The notes: generated by a model not told the origin, from the sequence alone. Counted from the stretch's first letter, positions 1 to 11,012 are shown. The stretch is DNA of 64,000 nt from Anastatus disparis (GCA_017163975.1 JAFFSR010000096.1:458514-522513), one strand, 5' to 3'. Made by a program: numbers and translations.

Positions 1-83
1 AAAATATTAGGCAGCTACACTAAAAAGGGAAGCGAACTGTGACTGTACTCTACGGTACAATCGGTGTCATTTTTAGAATACAG

Positions 84-578
84 CCCTAGTGGAAATCGAA
101 TCTGTGAATAACTGGGAATAACTGGGAATAACTGGGAATAACTGTTATAAACTGTTCAGTTTGAGACAGGAATAACAGTTATTCCCAGTTATTCCCAGTT
201 ATTCCCAGTTATTCACAGTTATTCCCAGTTATTTACAGTTTAGTTTAAAAATAATTTGAAAAATATAAATTTGAAAAAATGAAAAAAATATATATTTTTT
301 TTATTTTTTTTTCTATTATAAATATATTTGGGAATGACTGTTATTCGTACCTCTGTTTTTTCAAATTATTTTTAAGCTATAAACTGTGAATAACTGGGAA
401 TAACTGAGAATAACTGGGAATAACTGGGAATAACTGGGAATAACTGGGAATAACTGTTATTCCTGTCTCAAACTGAACAGTTTATAACAGTTATTCCCAG
501 TTATTCACAGTTATTCCCAGTTATTTCCAGTTATTTCCAGTTATTCCCAGTTATTCACAGATTCGATTTCCACTAGGG
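84..578. mobile_element. Foldback MITE with GGAATAACTG decamer arms
   Basis: Both ends carry the same inverted terminus, CCCTAGTGGAAATCGAATC. Each arm then consists of 10-bp units of the form GGAATAACTG, with the words GTTATAAACTG and TTTGAGACAGG in mirror positions, around an AT-rich centre near 240-370. There is no coding capacity. No convincing target-site duplication is visible. Similar termini (CCYAG, then GGAAAT) recur at 1195, 39774 and 40716, so this looks like one non-autonomous family. The superfamily is not assigned. Confidence 0.8.
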
Positions 579-1194
579 AGTCAGCCTACGCGTCAAAATG
601 CGAACTAGTAGTCTCTAGAGAAGACTCATTATTCTCTGAGCGAAGACCTGCTCATTTCTTCGAACAAAGAAACATCGCGGAGAACACTCAAAACCTCGCA
701 GAGAGCACTCATTATCCTCTAGAAAACACTACCATCTTTTTAGTACTTCAATGAATGTTCGCTATCGATACTAGCGCCACTCGCCGCCATAGAGTACAAC
801 CACTGTTCTAACCCCTTCTCAGTGTACGGTTAATAAGGTAGTTGATAAGGGCGTTGAGGAGTAGATAGCGTAAGTGTAACGTTGTTGGCGGGCAATAGAG
901 GCGAAGATGTCGAATAAAAATACTTTGTTTTACTTAACCTTCAAAAATGCAGCCCAAGGAAAACGACTAAATTAATGTGCGAGGCACGATATAAAACTAA
1001 TGTCTAATATATCAATCAATGCCTTGCAGTTTTGCGTGTTGCCTGCAACAAAAACGCCCGTAGGCAGGATTAAGCAGCAACAAGTATCAAATGAAGAGAG
1101 AGCACCATGCAGCACAACCAACTATACTCACTTGGAGAGAGAGAGAGAGAAAGAGAGGGATAAATGAAAATAGTGTTCAAATGAGTATCAGGAT
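579..1194. other. Gene-less, less AT-rich spacer
   Basis: I see no gene here. The first half is richer in G and C than its surroundings and contains short repeated words such as GAGARNACTCAT near 620-720. A GA dinucleotide run lies near 1135-1160. It may be old transposon sequence, but nothing identifies it. Confidence 0.4.
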
Positions 1195-1789
1195 CCTAGT
1201 GGAAATAGAAAATGTGCATTACTGCTTGAAATAGTATAAAATTATTCAAAACTATTTTAAAATGTTTAAAACTGTTTAAAACTGTTCGAAATAGTTTATA
1301 ATTGTGAAATTTCAAACATTTAGAGCAGTTATAAACAGTTTTAAACAGCTTTGAACAGTATAGAATAATTTGAAACTAAAGTGAACATTTTCTCGTATAA
1401 TAAATTTTAATATATAAAAGAAAATTTTCACAAACACAAAATTATGAAACACTGTTTGAAATCATTTCGAACTCTTTAAAACTGTTTGAAAGTGTTTAAA
1501 ACTCTTTAAAATTGTTTAAAACTGTTTAAATTAATAAAAAATAGTTTATATTGATTTAAAATTGTTTTTAAATATTTTAAAATAATAATTTATAACTTTC
1601 AAACATGGAAAATTCAAAACTATTAAACACTGTTTGAAATCATTTCGAATTTTTCAAAACTTTTTTAAACTGTTTAAAAATGTTTAAAACTGTTTATAAT
1701 TTTTTTAAATGTCCCAAATTTCACACTTATAAACTGTTTTAAACAGTTTTAAACAATTTTAAACATTTTATATTTTCGCTAGGGGGTGA
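1195..1789. mobile_element. Foldback MITE relic, TTTAAAACTG arms
   Basis: The left end CCTAGTGGAAATAGAAAATG and the right end, read on the other strand as CCTAGCGAAAATATAAAATG, form imperfect inverted termini. Between them are many diverged decamers of the type TTTAAAACTG, in both orientations. The design matches the element at 84-578 with a different decamer, so it is probably an older relative. It is non-coding. Confidence 0.65.
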
Positions 1790-3428
1790 GATAGAAGGAA
1801 AGAGGTAGTGAGAAAGAAAGAAAAGATTTAGTGAGCCCTAAATAAAAAATCAGATTAAAGAGCTATGTTAAGGAAATTATTATTCAAAAACTTTTCGCGT
1901 AAAATACAAAAAAAATGAAACATAAAAATTAAAACAAAATTTTTTAAACGGCTCTAAAATTCAAACTACGCTAAGGAAACTAATTTTCAATATAGCTTCC
2001 GGACCAGTTAAACAAAAAAATAAATTGTCTGCAAAATTTGAAGCAAATCCATCGAGTAGTTTTTGAGATGTAACTGGCGTAATGAATACATACACACACC
2101 TGCATACATACAGACATTTTCTGAAAACCACTTTTTTCGACTCCCCGAATCCAAATAAGTACAAGTTAATGAAAAAATTGAAAAAAAAATTTTTTATTAA
2201 TACAATGCTTTCTTTATGAGAAAGCAAAAAAAGTCAGTTTTTATCAACAACATTTTTCACAAAGAAAAGCTGATGGAACCTTGTGATTTTACAGTATCTG
2301 ATGATGTATATTCGAGTCTTTATATATACAAATAATTTTTTTCTTATCGCTGAACATTTTCAATAAACATGCTTTATAGCGTCTTTCATTATTATACATA
2401 GTAAATGTCTAAATAGAGTTCAAGATAAAGCTGAAATCAATGTCAAATCTAAACTTGAGGATAAAGGTAAGATTGATATGACAAATGCATCAAATACTGT
2501 TGATTTACTGTTTAAATAAAAAATTAATGTAATTATTTTTTTAATTATTTGAATGGCTGTTTCTTTAAAATTTCAAAAATATAGCGTTGCTTATAGAATT
2601 TTCAGGTAAAACCATAATTTATCGTAAGGAATCAAATATTTTTGAAACAATTTTGAATGCGCAGTTTAATATAGCCTTATAAAAAAGTAAGGTTTGCATT
2701 TTATATTAAGGTAGTTTTGGCCTCTTTTATAAAAGCATGGAAAGCTTGTCAAAAAAATTTAGGAAATATAAGATTACAAAATTAAAAAAAAGTTTTTTGA
2801 ATTTGGAAAAATATAATATAGGCAAAATAGCATTTTTGGTTATAACTTTATAATAAAAAATTTTTTTTTCACTAATAAAAAATAAAATAATGTATTATTC
2901 TGTTACAAAGTTAAGTTAATCAAATAAATCGGCACAGTAATTATGAAAAAATATGTTTTGAAAATGACTATTATTGTTAGGATAAGAACTCTAGCTGTAG
3001 TCAATTGCAGTTATTTTTATTAATAGTATTTTATTATTCTTATTTGTAGAATCCCGACTAGATATATAAAAAAATAATAGATAATTATTAATTTCATATT
3101 TATTTTATATTTATTAAATTATTTTATGTTTTTTAACTCTTAAATGTAAATGAATAAAAAAATATTATATAAATAAAAATACAACAAGTTCGATGTTGAA
3201 CTTGGTGCAGTTATTTTTTATAACTTTTTTAATGAGTTGAAGCTGAAACCTGATTAAGTCTGAGTACAAAGGCTGTTCTATTGTCTCGTATGTAGTCAGC
3301 ATACATATTTGAGTATATATCGAACGCAAAAATGACTGGGTTCCATTTTCATTTCTCCTGATTTGAATTTTATTTCAGTTCAAGTTCAACCATTTTTCAA
3401 TAATAACCTTAAAATCATTTAAGTTATA
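1790..3428. other. AT-rich gene-less region
   Basis: No gene is recognisable. A stretch at about 1960-2230 contains CATA/CACA tracts and resembles dispersed repeat sequence, but I cannot name the family. The rest is A+T homopolymer-rich DNA. Confidence 0.4.
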
Positions 3429-3817
3429 TTAAGAGGAGGTCACGTATCTCTGTCCTTTTCTAATCAAAGAAATAATTTTTTTACAAAAACTAATAACTTT
3501 ATCAAAAAATGAAGTGAAAGCCGCATCTTGTATCAAAAAAAGCAATAATTTCTTTGATAAGAAAAAATTAATTTTATAGCTTTGTTCTCAAGAAAACCTT
3601 GAAAAACCAAATTGTCCACCCTAACCTCTATGATTTAAGTTTTTCAAGGTTTTCTTGAGAACGAAGCAATAAAATTAATTTTTTCTTATCAAAGAAAATA
3701 TTGCTTTTTTTGATACAAGATGCGGCTTTCTCTTCATTTTTTGATAAAGTTATTAGTTTTTGTAAAAAAATCATTTCTTTGATTAGAAAAGGACAGAGAT
3801 ACGTGACCTCCTCTTAA
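3429..3817. mobile_element. piggyBac-like foldback MITE, copy 1
   Basis: Two arms of about 170 bp are near-perfect inverted copies, beginning TTAAGAGGAGGTCACGTATC and ending with its mirror. The outermost four bases on both sides are TTAA, the target site used by piggyBac-type transposons. Two relatives lie at 11013-11554 and 47640-48022. It is non-coding, so the classification rests on the TTAA ends and is an inference. Confidence 0.8.
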
Positions 3818-4665
3818 TGCTTAATTTATTTATAAATTTGAGCGAATTTCGTTTGCGAACATTTTTCCGTGTGTACTATTTTTTGGAGCATATACTACTG
3901 GAGAAAGCATGCAAATTGCAGCATGCACTACAAGGCAAAAGAAGACATAGCTGCTATCAAGGTATGTACTACCTCTCTCTCGTCCCATTAGATTTGCTGT
4001 TTCCGTTTCCCGCGAACGGAAGTAGCCAATCGAGTGAGGCTAAAGAGAGATAGTCTATACCTTAGCCTATCTGCCTTCTCTTTTTTCGCCTTGTCACGAT
4101 TTTAATAGCTGGGAGGCTCCCTCCTGTAGTACATGCTCGCAAACTATTTTTTACCACATCCAGGCCGTAAATATCGTTTTTGCGTTTTGGAGCCGGGAAC
4201 GAAAGAGTTATTTTTGAATAGAGTGTGGTCAATGTATTATTTTTCGCTTCTAATCTAATAAACAATTACGTCCTTCTATAAATGTATTAAAATGCGAGAA
4301 CATTAATTTTTTCTCACCAAGTTTGTAAGGATAATTGAACTGTTTTAATTATATTGTTACCAATGACGTACAATAGCAAATATAGAAAAAATGCAAATGA
4401 GCATTTTATACAATATGGAGCGACCAAAGAAATTAAAATGCATCAGCGGCAACGGCTCAAAATTTCAGCACTTGTCTGTGGTTCGAGACACTTTGCAGAC
4501 GTTTTCTGGTCTTTTTTATAATTTAATATTAGCGGAAAATACCTCGCTTCCGACGTCACTCGGTTGAATTTTCATATATTACTACTATTATATTAAAGTA
4601 AAGAATTAAGACTTTATTCTTACGTGAATATCTTCTGCATTACTGTCACATACATACATACACAT
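3818..4665. other. Gene-less spacer
   Basis: Short open frames exist on both strands (for example 3817-4053 plus and 4062-4265 minus), but they have no recognisable domain and one starts inside a MITE end. The right part runs into CATA repeats just before the next element. Confidence 0.4.
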
Positions 4666-5368
4666 TAGGGGTGTGCGAGTAGCTCGAACTACGAGTAACT
4701 CGAACAAATTACTCGACTCGACTCGAGCTCGTCCGCGTCGAGTATTAACTCGGACTTTTCGAGTTACTCGAATTTATTGAGTTACTCGAAAAAATATAAA
4801 CTACTCGAATAACTCGAGTTACTCGAATAACCCGAGTTACTCGTATAGCTCGAGTTACTCGAATGACTCGAGTAACTCCAATGACTCGAGCTACTCGAAC
4901 AACTCGAAAAACGAGATTATATTATTATCTATGAATTAGTTTTTTTTAGACGAAAAAAATTATTTTTTTACACTTTATTTTTATTAATTTTCTGTGAATT
5001 CTGTTTATCCGTATATTTATAAAGAATATTGGAAAAAATTTTAAAATAACTTCGAGCGAGTCCAGTATTATATTCGAGTAACTCGAACTTTTCGAGTAAC
5101 TCGAGCCATCCGAGTTACTCGAATCTACCGAGTAACTCGAGCCATCTGAGTTACTCGGATCTATCAAGTAACTCGCGCCATCCGAGTAATTCGAATTACT
5201 CGAGTAACTCGTATTTTTTCGAGTAATTCGAATTACTCGAGTAACTCGTATTTTTTCGAGTAGTTCGTATTTTTTCGAGTACTTAAGGATCTCGAGTACT
5301 CGACCCGAACTCGAAGAAAAAACTCGACTCGACTCGAACTCGATTATTTGAGTATTTGCACACCCCTA
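4666..5368. mobile_element. hAT-type MITE filled with ACTCGA words
   Basis: The element has perfect 11-bp terminal inverted repeats, TAGGGGTGTGC. It is flanked by the 8-bp direct repeat ATACACAT at 4658-4665 and ATAAACAT at 5369-5376 (seven of eight match). An 8-bp duplication with TAGGGG-type termini is the hAT pattern. The inside is almost entirely the words ACTCGAG, ACTCGAA and GAGTTACTCG in both orientations, with an AT-rich centre near 4920-5040. There is no coding sequence, so it must have moved using a transposase from elsewhere. Confidence 0.82.
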
Positions 5369-5419
5369 ATAAACATATACACGTGCATCTTTAACATACA
5401 CGTACACACACACAATATC

Positions 5420-7080
5420 CGTCTCTCCATCTCCGTCTCTTTGTCTCCGTCTCTCCGTCTCCGCCTCCGTGTCTCCGTTTCTCCGTCACCACTTCTCCGA
5501 CTCTGCCTCTCCGTCTCTGTCTATACGTCTCCGTATCTTCATCTCCGTCCCTCTGTCAATGCCTCCATTTCTCCGTCTTCGCCTCTCCATCTCTACGTCT
5601 TCGTCACTCCACCTCCGTCTCTCCGTCTCCATCTCTCCGTCTCCGTCACTCCGTCAACATCTCTTTGTCTCCATCTCTCCATCTACTCGTCTTCGTCTCC
5701 GTGTCTCCGCCAACATCTCACCGTCTCTGTCTCTGTCTTTCAGTCTCCGTCTCTCCGTCTCTCCGTCTCCATCTTTCCGTCTCCGTCTCTCCGTCTCTAG
5801 CTGTAAGTATTCGCTTCTCCAACTCCGTCTCTCCATCTCCGTTTCTCCGTCTCTCCATCTCTGTTTCCCCATCTTCGTCTGTCTGCCTCAGTCTTTCCGT
5901 ATCTCCGTCTCCGTTTGTCTGTCTCAGTCTCGCCATCCCTTTTTCTCCGTCTCCGTCTTTTCGTCTCCATCTTTCCGTCTCTTAGTCTCCATCTTTCCGT
6001 CTCTGTCTCTCCGTCTCTGTTTCCGTCTATCTGCCTTCGTCTCTCCGTTTCCGTTCCTTTATCTCTATTTCTCCGTCTACGTGTGCCTGTCTCATTCTCT
6101 TCGTCCCTCCGTCTCCATCTTTTCGTCTTCGTCTCTCTGCCTCTCCGTCTCTGTCTCTCCATCTCCGTTTATCTGTCTCCGTCTTTCTGTCTCCGTTTTT
6201 CCGTCTACGTCTCTCCAACTCCGTCCCTTTGTCTCCAGTTCTCCGTCTCCGTCTGTCTGTTTCCGTCTCTATGTCTCAATCCCCCCGTCTCCATCTCTCC
6301 ATCTCCGTCTCTGTCTCTCCGTCTCTCCGTCTATCTGCCTTCGTCTCTCTGCCTCCGTCTCTCTGCCTCTCTTTCTACGTGTCTCCGTCTCCGTCTGTCT
6401 GTCTTAGTCTCTCAGTCCCCTCGTCTTTGTCTCTCTATCTCCGTCTTTGCCCCTCCGTCTCCGTCTTTTTGTCTCTGTCTCTCTGTCTCCGTCTTTCTGT
6501 CTCCATCTCTCCGCCTACGTCTCTTTGTCTTTATTTCTTCGTCTCCGTCTGTCCGTTTCCGACTCTCCGTCTGCGTCTTTCCGACTCCATCTCTCTTTCT
6601 CTGTCTCTTTATCTACATTTCTCCGCCTCCGTCTTCCTGTCTGCGTCTATCCGTTTACGTCTCTCCGTCTCTCCGTCTTCGTCTCTAACTCACCATCAAC
6701 ATCTCTCCGTCTCTGTCTCTCCGTCTCCCTATCTTCGTCTCTGTCTCTCCGTCAACATCTCCTTCCTCTTGGTCTCTTCTTTTTTCGTCTCTCCGTCTGC
6801 CTGTCACCATCTCTCCGTCTTTGTTTCTCCGTCTCTCCATCCGTCTGTCTCCGTCTCTCCATCTCCGTTCTTCCGTCTTCTGTTCTTCACCTCCATCTCT
6901 ACATCTCCGTCTTTTTGTCTCCATCTCTCCGTTTTTGTCTGACCGCCTTCGTTTCTATGTTTCCGTCTCTCCGTTTTCGTCTCTCCGTCTCCGTCTCTTC
7001 GTTCTCGTCTCTCCGTCTCCACCTGTATGACCTATCTGTCTCCGTTTGTCCGCCTCCGTCACTCCGTCTCTCTCTTAACC
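5420..7080. repeat. TCTCCG hexamer minisatellite array
   Basis: About 1.65 kb of degenerate TCTCCG repeats (variants TCTCTG, TCTTCG, TTTCCG, TCTGCC). The plus strand is strongly pyrimidine-rich. Several frames stay open for more than 200 codons on the plus strand and are Ser/Arg/Leu-rich; this is expected of a hexamer lacking stop codons and is not evidence of a gene. It lies about 190 bp beyond the 3' end of the Helitron helicase relic, so it may have been carried or seeded by that element. Confidence 0.9.
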
Positions 7081-7271
7081 ACACAGCGCTAAATTCTACT
7101 TCATAATTTTTCTATATTTAATATTATATTAGAGTTTTAAATATGTTTGATTTTATTTGCTTATTTATTATATTTGATTTTTGTATAGTAGTTTTATAAT
7201 ATTTTATTGTAAACGATGTTTTCAGTATATTCCATCTATAAATTTTCTTGATTTTTCTGGTTATAATATTT

Positions 7272-8469
7272 TCAAATTTTTTTATTAGTTATCCTTAAAA
7301 GTGCCACGTATAACTGCTTATGACTGGAAATTGGTGTTGGTAAATACGCTTCTACTATCTTAAATGGTTATCCTTGCGACTTATTAATAGTGATTTCATA
7401 AGCAAGTTTTACATGAAATTATTTTCTGGTCATCTGGAATGGCTGTTCATCATTTGCTGATAAGTTCATACGTAGTAAGAATATAGTACTTTTTTACTTT
7501 CTGTTAATATTTGTACAATAATAGTAAATTGTTTTATTTTCGTTAACCGTGTTGCGTTACAAAGTCCTTCATTTAAATTAACTTTTCTTAGAGGCGTTAC
7601 TATAGCTCCTTTTTTTAATTGTAATCTATGCGGAGGTCAACCGTTCGGCGTTAAATAATTTAAAAATTCTGTTGGCAAAATTGCATCTAAGCTTTCGTCA
7701 CTTACATCTTTTTTAGAGTCGATGCTAAAGTACTCTATTACTGGTTTATTTATTTTTGATAAAATTTTTTCATTCATTTCTGTTACACCAACGTTTTTCG
7801 GTGCTAATATAATATTTTCGTAATAGCCACAATTTTCAATATTTATATTATGACGTAAATTTCATTAATTAGATTGCCGTCTGACAATATTTCTTTTAGA
7901 ATTTGTATAACTTGATTTCCATTTTTCACATTTTGAATAAAAATCACCATTTCCTATATTTAGTAACCAATTTTTAAATTTATCATCTGATTCCAAAAAA
8001 CGTTCATCTTTTTTCAAAGACATACATTTAAAATGTTCCCATAAATAGCTTTTTTTGACACAATTTTCTACTATCTGTGTTCTATTTCCATGTTTTACTA
8101 TTAGTAATGTTTGTCTAAAATCCCCTGATATGATAATTGTTTTCCCTTCAAACAAATAATTATTATCATATACATCTTTAATCATGCGATGTACGGCTTT
8201 AAAAGCGTATTTTAATGTCATTGTGATTTTATCCCAGATAAGAATTGATACATTTTTCATTTTTTTATCTATTTCGCTGTTTACACTAATATTACATATT
8301 GTGTCTTTAGATATGTTCGGTAATTTAAATGCTGTATGTACTGTCACACCGTCTTGTAATAAATTAGACGTTTTACCTGTCCATGATACAACTAAATAGT
8401 TGATTCCATGATTTTTAGATAAGTTATAATTGTATTTAATAAGTAGCTTTTGCCACTTTCACCCGACCG
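7272..8469 (-). pseudogene. Helitron PIF1-like helicase, broken
   Basis: This is the C-terminal half of a Helitron Rep/helicase protein, the enzyme that unwinds DNA during rolling-circle transposition. Reading on the minus strand, a Walker A site GESGKS lies at about 8448-8466. It is followed by VHTAFKLP, then ILIWDK in place of the usual Walker B DE, and SGDFRQ with GNRTQIVENC. Further on come APKNVGVTEMN, LTPNG with PPHRL, GLCNATRL, the TINKSQG motif and a final QLYVALLRIT. The parts fall in three frames: a shift near 7880 and another near 7500, with in-frame TGA/TAA codons around 7650 and 7370-7430. The catalytic Asp-Glu of Walker B reads Asp-Lys. The N-terminal Rep part is missing; the frame runs into a TA repeat at 8472. 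It is certainly non-functional. Confidence 0.88.
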
Positions 8470-8471
8470 TC

Positions 8472-8480
8472 TATATATAT

Positions 8481-8521
<41 letters not shown>
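8472..8521. repeat. TA microsatellite
   Basis: A near-pure TA dinucleotide run that truncates the Helitron helicase relic at its 5' side. Confidence 0.95.
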
Positions 8522-8522
<1 letters not shown>

Positions 8523-9630
8523 TTTTCGGTGCAGTTTGTATTAGTAGTTATTGGGGCACCATGGACTGTCGGAAACATACCCCCACTCTGCAACCCCAAA
8601 GGTTACTGATTGGTGAATCAATGACCTCTGAGAAGGCAAAGTAGGGGCTGTTGAGACGGAACATTGGTGCCCTAAGAAATAAATGCACGCTTACACACGT
8701 ACACGCACACACACTCACACGCACACGCACGCACACACAAATAAATACACAAAATTTGAAATTGAGTGCCACATAATGATTGCTTACCAGCTGATCACAG
8801 TTGCAAGCACATCCCGACCTTGACCCACATTGTAGAACAACCTATCTGCCCGGAGTTTCGATGAAGACTGACAGTTAAGCCGAATCTTCACCCCTTAATA
8901 GCCTAACTCTCCCCACCAAAAAATAAAAATATTACATACCATTCTCACATTACGAATAGCAACTCGATACTCTTTGAAAGAAAATATTAATAAGTGTATT
9001 TTGAGGAGCATATTTTAAAATAAAGTTAAAATAATCATAACTAATAAAAAATCACATACCATTCTTACGCTAAGATTGTTAATCGGACTCTTTTTGCAAT
9101 CAATTTCATGAAAAAGACGTATTTTAGGGTGCTGATATTATAAAATTTAAAATTTCAACGTAAGAAATCTCTCTCTCTATAAGACGTATGTACGGGTTTT
9201 GATTTTGTAAAAATTAAAATTTTTCTCTCTCTCTCTCTCTTTCTTTCTGTCTTTACCCTATTTCATTATTATAAAATAAATTAAAAATATGCGTGTATAT
9301 AAGCCTCTCTCTCTCTCCTCTCTCACTCTCTTTCTATCTTTCTAATATGTATGTCTATAAAAAATTTAGAAAACTGCAATATCGGTAACTATGAAGAAAT
9401 CATATATTCTATCACATCCTCTTAACGTGAAACATCTCAAACCTCTCCTTCTCTTTCAGAGTCAGTTAATTTGTATCCAATTATAAATAAAGAAAAAGAA
9501 TAGACTTTAACTAATTTATTCTTTCCAACATCCATTTAAAAAAAAACAGATTAAAATTACCTAAATTCTAATAAAATTTATTTGTTATATACACTGAAGC
9601 GTTCCCGACTTTATTCACGGTCGCCAGGTA
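8522..9630. other. Gene-less region with simple repeats
   Basis: No gene is recognised. An imperfect CA/CG-containing run lies near 8690-8745. Two diverged direct units of about 115 bp sharing CATACCATTCT start near 8935 and 9055. CT runs lie at about 9165-9180, 9220-9245 and 9308-9335. A pyrimidine-rich tract ending in TTTCAG near 9450-9462 could be a 3' splice site of a transcript entering the hairpin cluster, but this is weak. Confidence 0.4.
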
Positions 9631-9713
9631 ATATTTTAATTACCGAATTTAAATTTACTTCATTATTTTAATTAATTACATGCATATACAAGGTGCATAC
9701 AACAATATTGTAT

Positions 9714-9785
9714 AAGAAAATTATGTTTATCGACGATCTCCTCCAGTGCAATACTCTTGGAGATGCGATAATTTATAATTTTCTT
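9714..9785. ncRNA. Covarying hairpin 1 of 4
   Basis: A 72-nt imperfect hairpin. The outer stem pairs AAGAAAATTAT with ATAATTTTCTT and continues through TTATCG/CGATAA. A small internal loop (ACG opposite G) follows, then the stem ATCTCC/GGAGAT and the terminal segment AGTGCAATACT. The inner core and loop match the next three hairpins, while both stems differ in sequence yet stay paired. The strand is not determined. Candidate pre-miRNA or structured RNA; there is no expression evidence. Confidence 0.55.
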
Positions 9786-9810
9786 TACGTGTGGAGGAGA
9801 GGGTAGAATG

Positions 9811-9880
9811 ATAAAAGTTATTATCGACGACTCCGTTGAGTGCAATACTCTAAAGAGTGCGATAATCAACTTTTTTATTA
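9811..9880. ncRNA. Covarying hairpin 2 of 4
   Basis: The outer stem is AAAAGTT/AACTTTT leading into TTATCG/CGATAA. The second stem is ACTC/GAGT, and the terminal stem-loop is GAGT-GCAAT-ACTC. The stem sequences differ from hairpin 1, but pairing is kept around the constant TATCGACGA and TGCGATAA blocks. Confidence 0.55.
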
Positions 9881-9891
9881 TATGAGATATG

Positions 9892-9961
9892 TAGAAAAGT
9901 GTTTAAATCGACGACATCTTTGAGTGCAATACTCTTAGATGTGCGATAAATAACACTTCTA
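9892..9961. ncRNA. Covarying hairpin 3 of 4
   Basis: The outer stem pairs GTGTT/AACAC with AGAA/TTCT flanks (two extra A on the left). The core is ATCG/CGAT, the second stem is ACATCT/AGATGT (six perfect pairs), and the terminal stem-loop is GAGT-GCAAT-ACTC. It is the cleanest example of the shared fold. Confidence 0.58.
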
Positions 9962-9975
9962 TTTAATGCAAAATG

Positions 9976-10049
9976 AATAAACAAATTATTATCGACGACA
10001 TATCCAAGTGCAATACTCTTCAATGTGCGATAATTAATTTGTTTAGTAT
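9976..10049. ncRNA. Covarying hairpin 4 of 4
   Basis: The outer stem pairs AATAAACAAATTA with TAATTTGTTTA plus GTATT, continuing through TTATCG/CGATAA. The second stem is ACAT/ATGT and the terminal segment is AAGT-GCAAT-ACTC. It belongs to the same family as the three hairpins upstream; the copies are spaced roughly 80-95 bp apart. Confidence 0.56.
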
Positions 10050-10830
10050 TTATATGAAAAATGATTAATGAAATGAGATGAGTTATACTTTTATCAATAA
10101 CTTTTTAAACACAGTCTCATTTAAATTTGAAATACTTAATCTTTTTATTAAAAAATTAAGAAAATATATATTTTACAAAGATTCAAAAGTTACTTAGTAT
10201 TTTAAGACAGAATGCTTAAATCTTATACTTTTGACAGTATAAGATTGAATGAATATAGTATCCATGTTAGATGTTACATGGTCGAACATCTAAAAGATAA
10301 TGAGAGAGCTTGCTTGAGTTCACGCTCTTTTATATTATTTCTTAAACCTTCTATGAGGTTCTATTTCTTATTGAAGAATTATATTTTAGGAAATAAAATG
10401 TTCCATAACATTTATTTTAGATATTTACAAAAGAAACATTTAATTAAGATAAATGTATTAGTAGAAGAAACATTCTATTTCCTTTACATTTCAAATAACT
10501 ATTTTTTATAGTTAATTTTATTATTTATTAATTGAAAAAGTTAATCTTTTATATTTTAATTAATATCTTTAAACTTTAAATAGAGTAATCAGTTTCATAC
10601 ATATTATATAAATTGAATGTTCTATTTATATATACACAATTATTTTAGAAAGTTACATTTTATTATTAACAATTAAATATTGATAATACTTTTTATTAAA
10701 AGAAATAGAACATTCTATTTCTATAATCATTTTACTATATCTATATATATACATTTGAGTTATCTTATCGACCTCAGTAGGTAACTATGAAGTCCTACTT
10801 ATTTTTTTTTATGTAATTTAAATTTCTTAT
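10050..10830. other. Hairpin-rich AT DNA downstream of the cluster
   Basis: No gene is recognised. Short inverted repeats are dense: AATCTTATAC with its mirror near 10217-10247, TTAGATGTT with its mirror near 10266-10293, TAACTAT/ATAGTTA near 10497-10514, GAAATAGAA/TTCTATTTC near 10702-10722 and AGTAGG/CCTACT near 10778-10800. The word TTCTATTTC or a close form recurs at about 10360, 10473 and 10713. Some of this is expected by chance in AT-rich DNA. Confidence 0.4.
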
Positions 10831-11012
10831 AACTAAAATTTATTCTATCTTTTAAATAATATAGTCATTCTTATGACATATTTGTGTTTAATTTAATAAT
10901 TATACCCAAAATCAATATGCGCCGTTACAACACATATATTACTACGAACTTGTGAAAGGTAAGTCCTGGCACTAAGACTGGTTCCTTACGAAATATAAAA
11001 AAAGATAAATTA

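Noticed and set aside
1961..2227. 88-codon minus-strand frame
   Set aside because: Low complexity, overlaps a CATA/CACA tract and has no domain.
5348..7106. Long open frames of up to 312 codons, rich in Ser, Arg and Leu, on both strands
   Set aside because: They lie entirely in the TCTCCG hexamer array, overlap in several frames and strands, and have no domain; a hexamer without stops gives such frames automatically.
9714..10049. Hammerhead ribozyme reading of the four hairpins
   Set aside because: There is no CUGANGA or GAAA core in the internal loops; the fold is a simple hairpin with an ACG/G internal loop.
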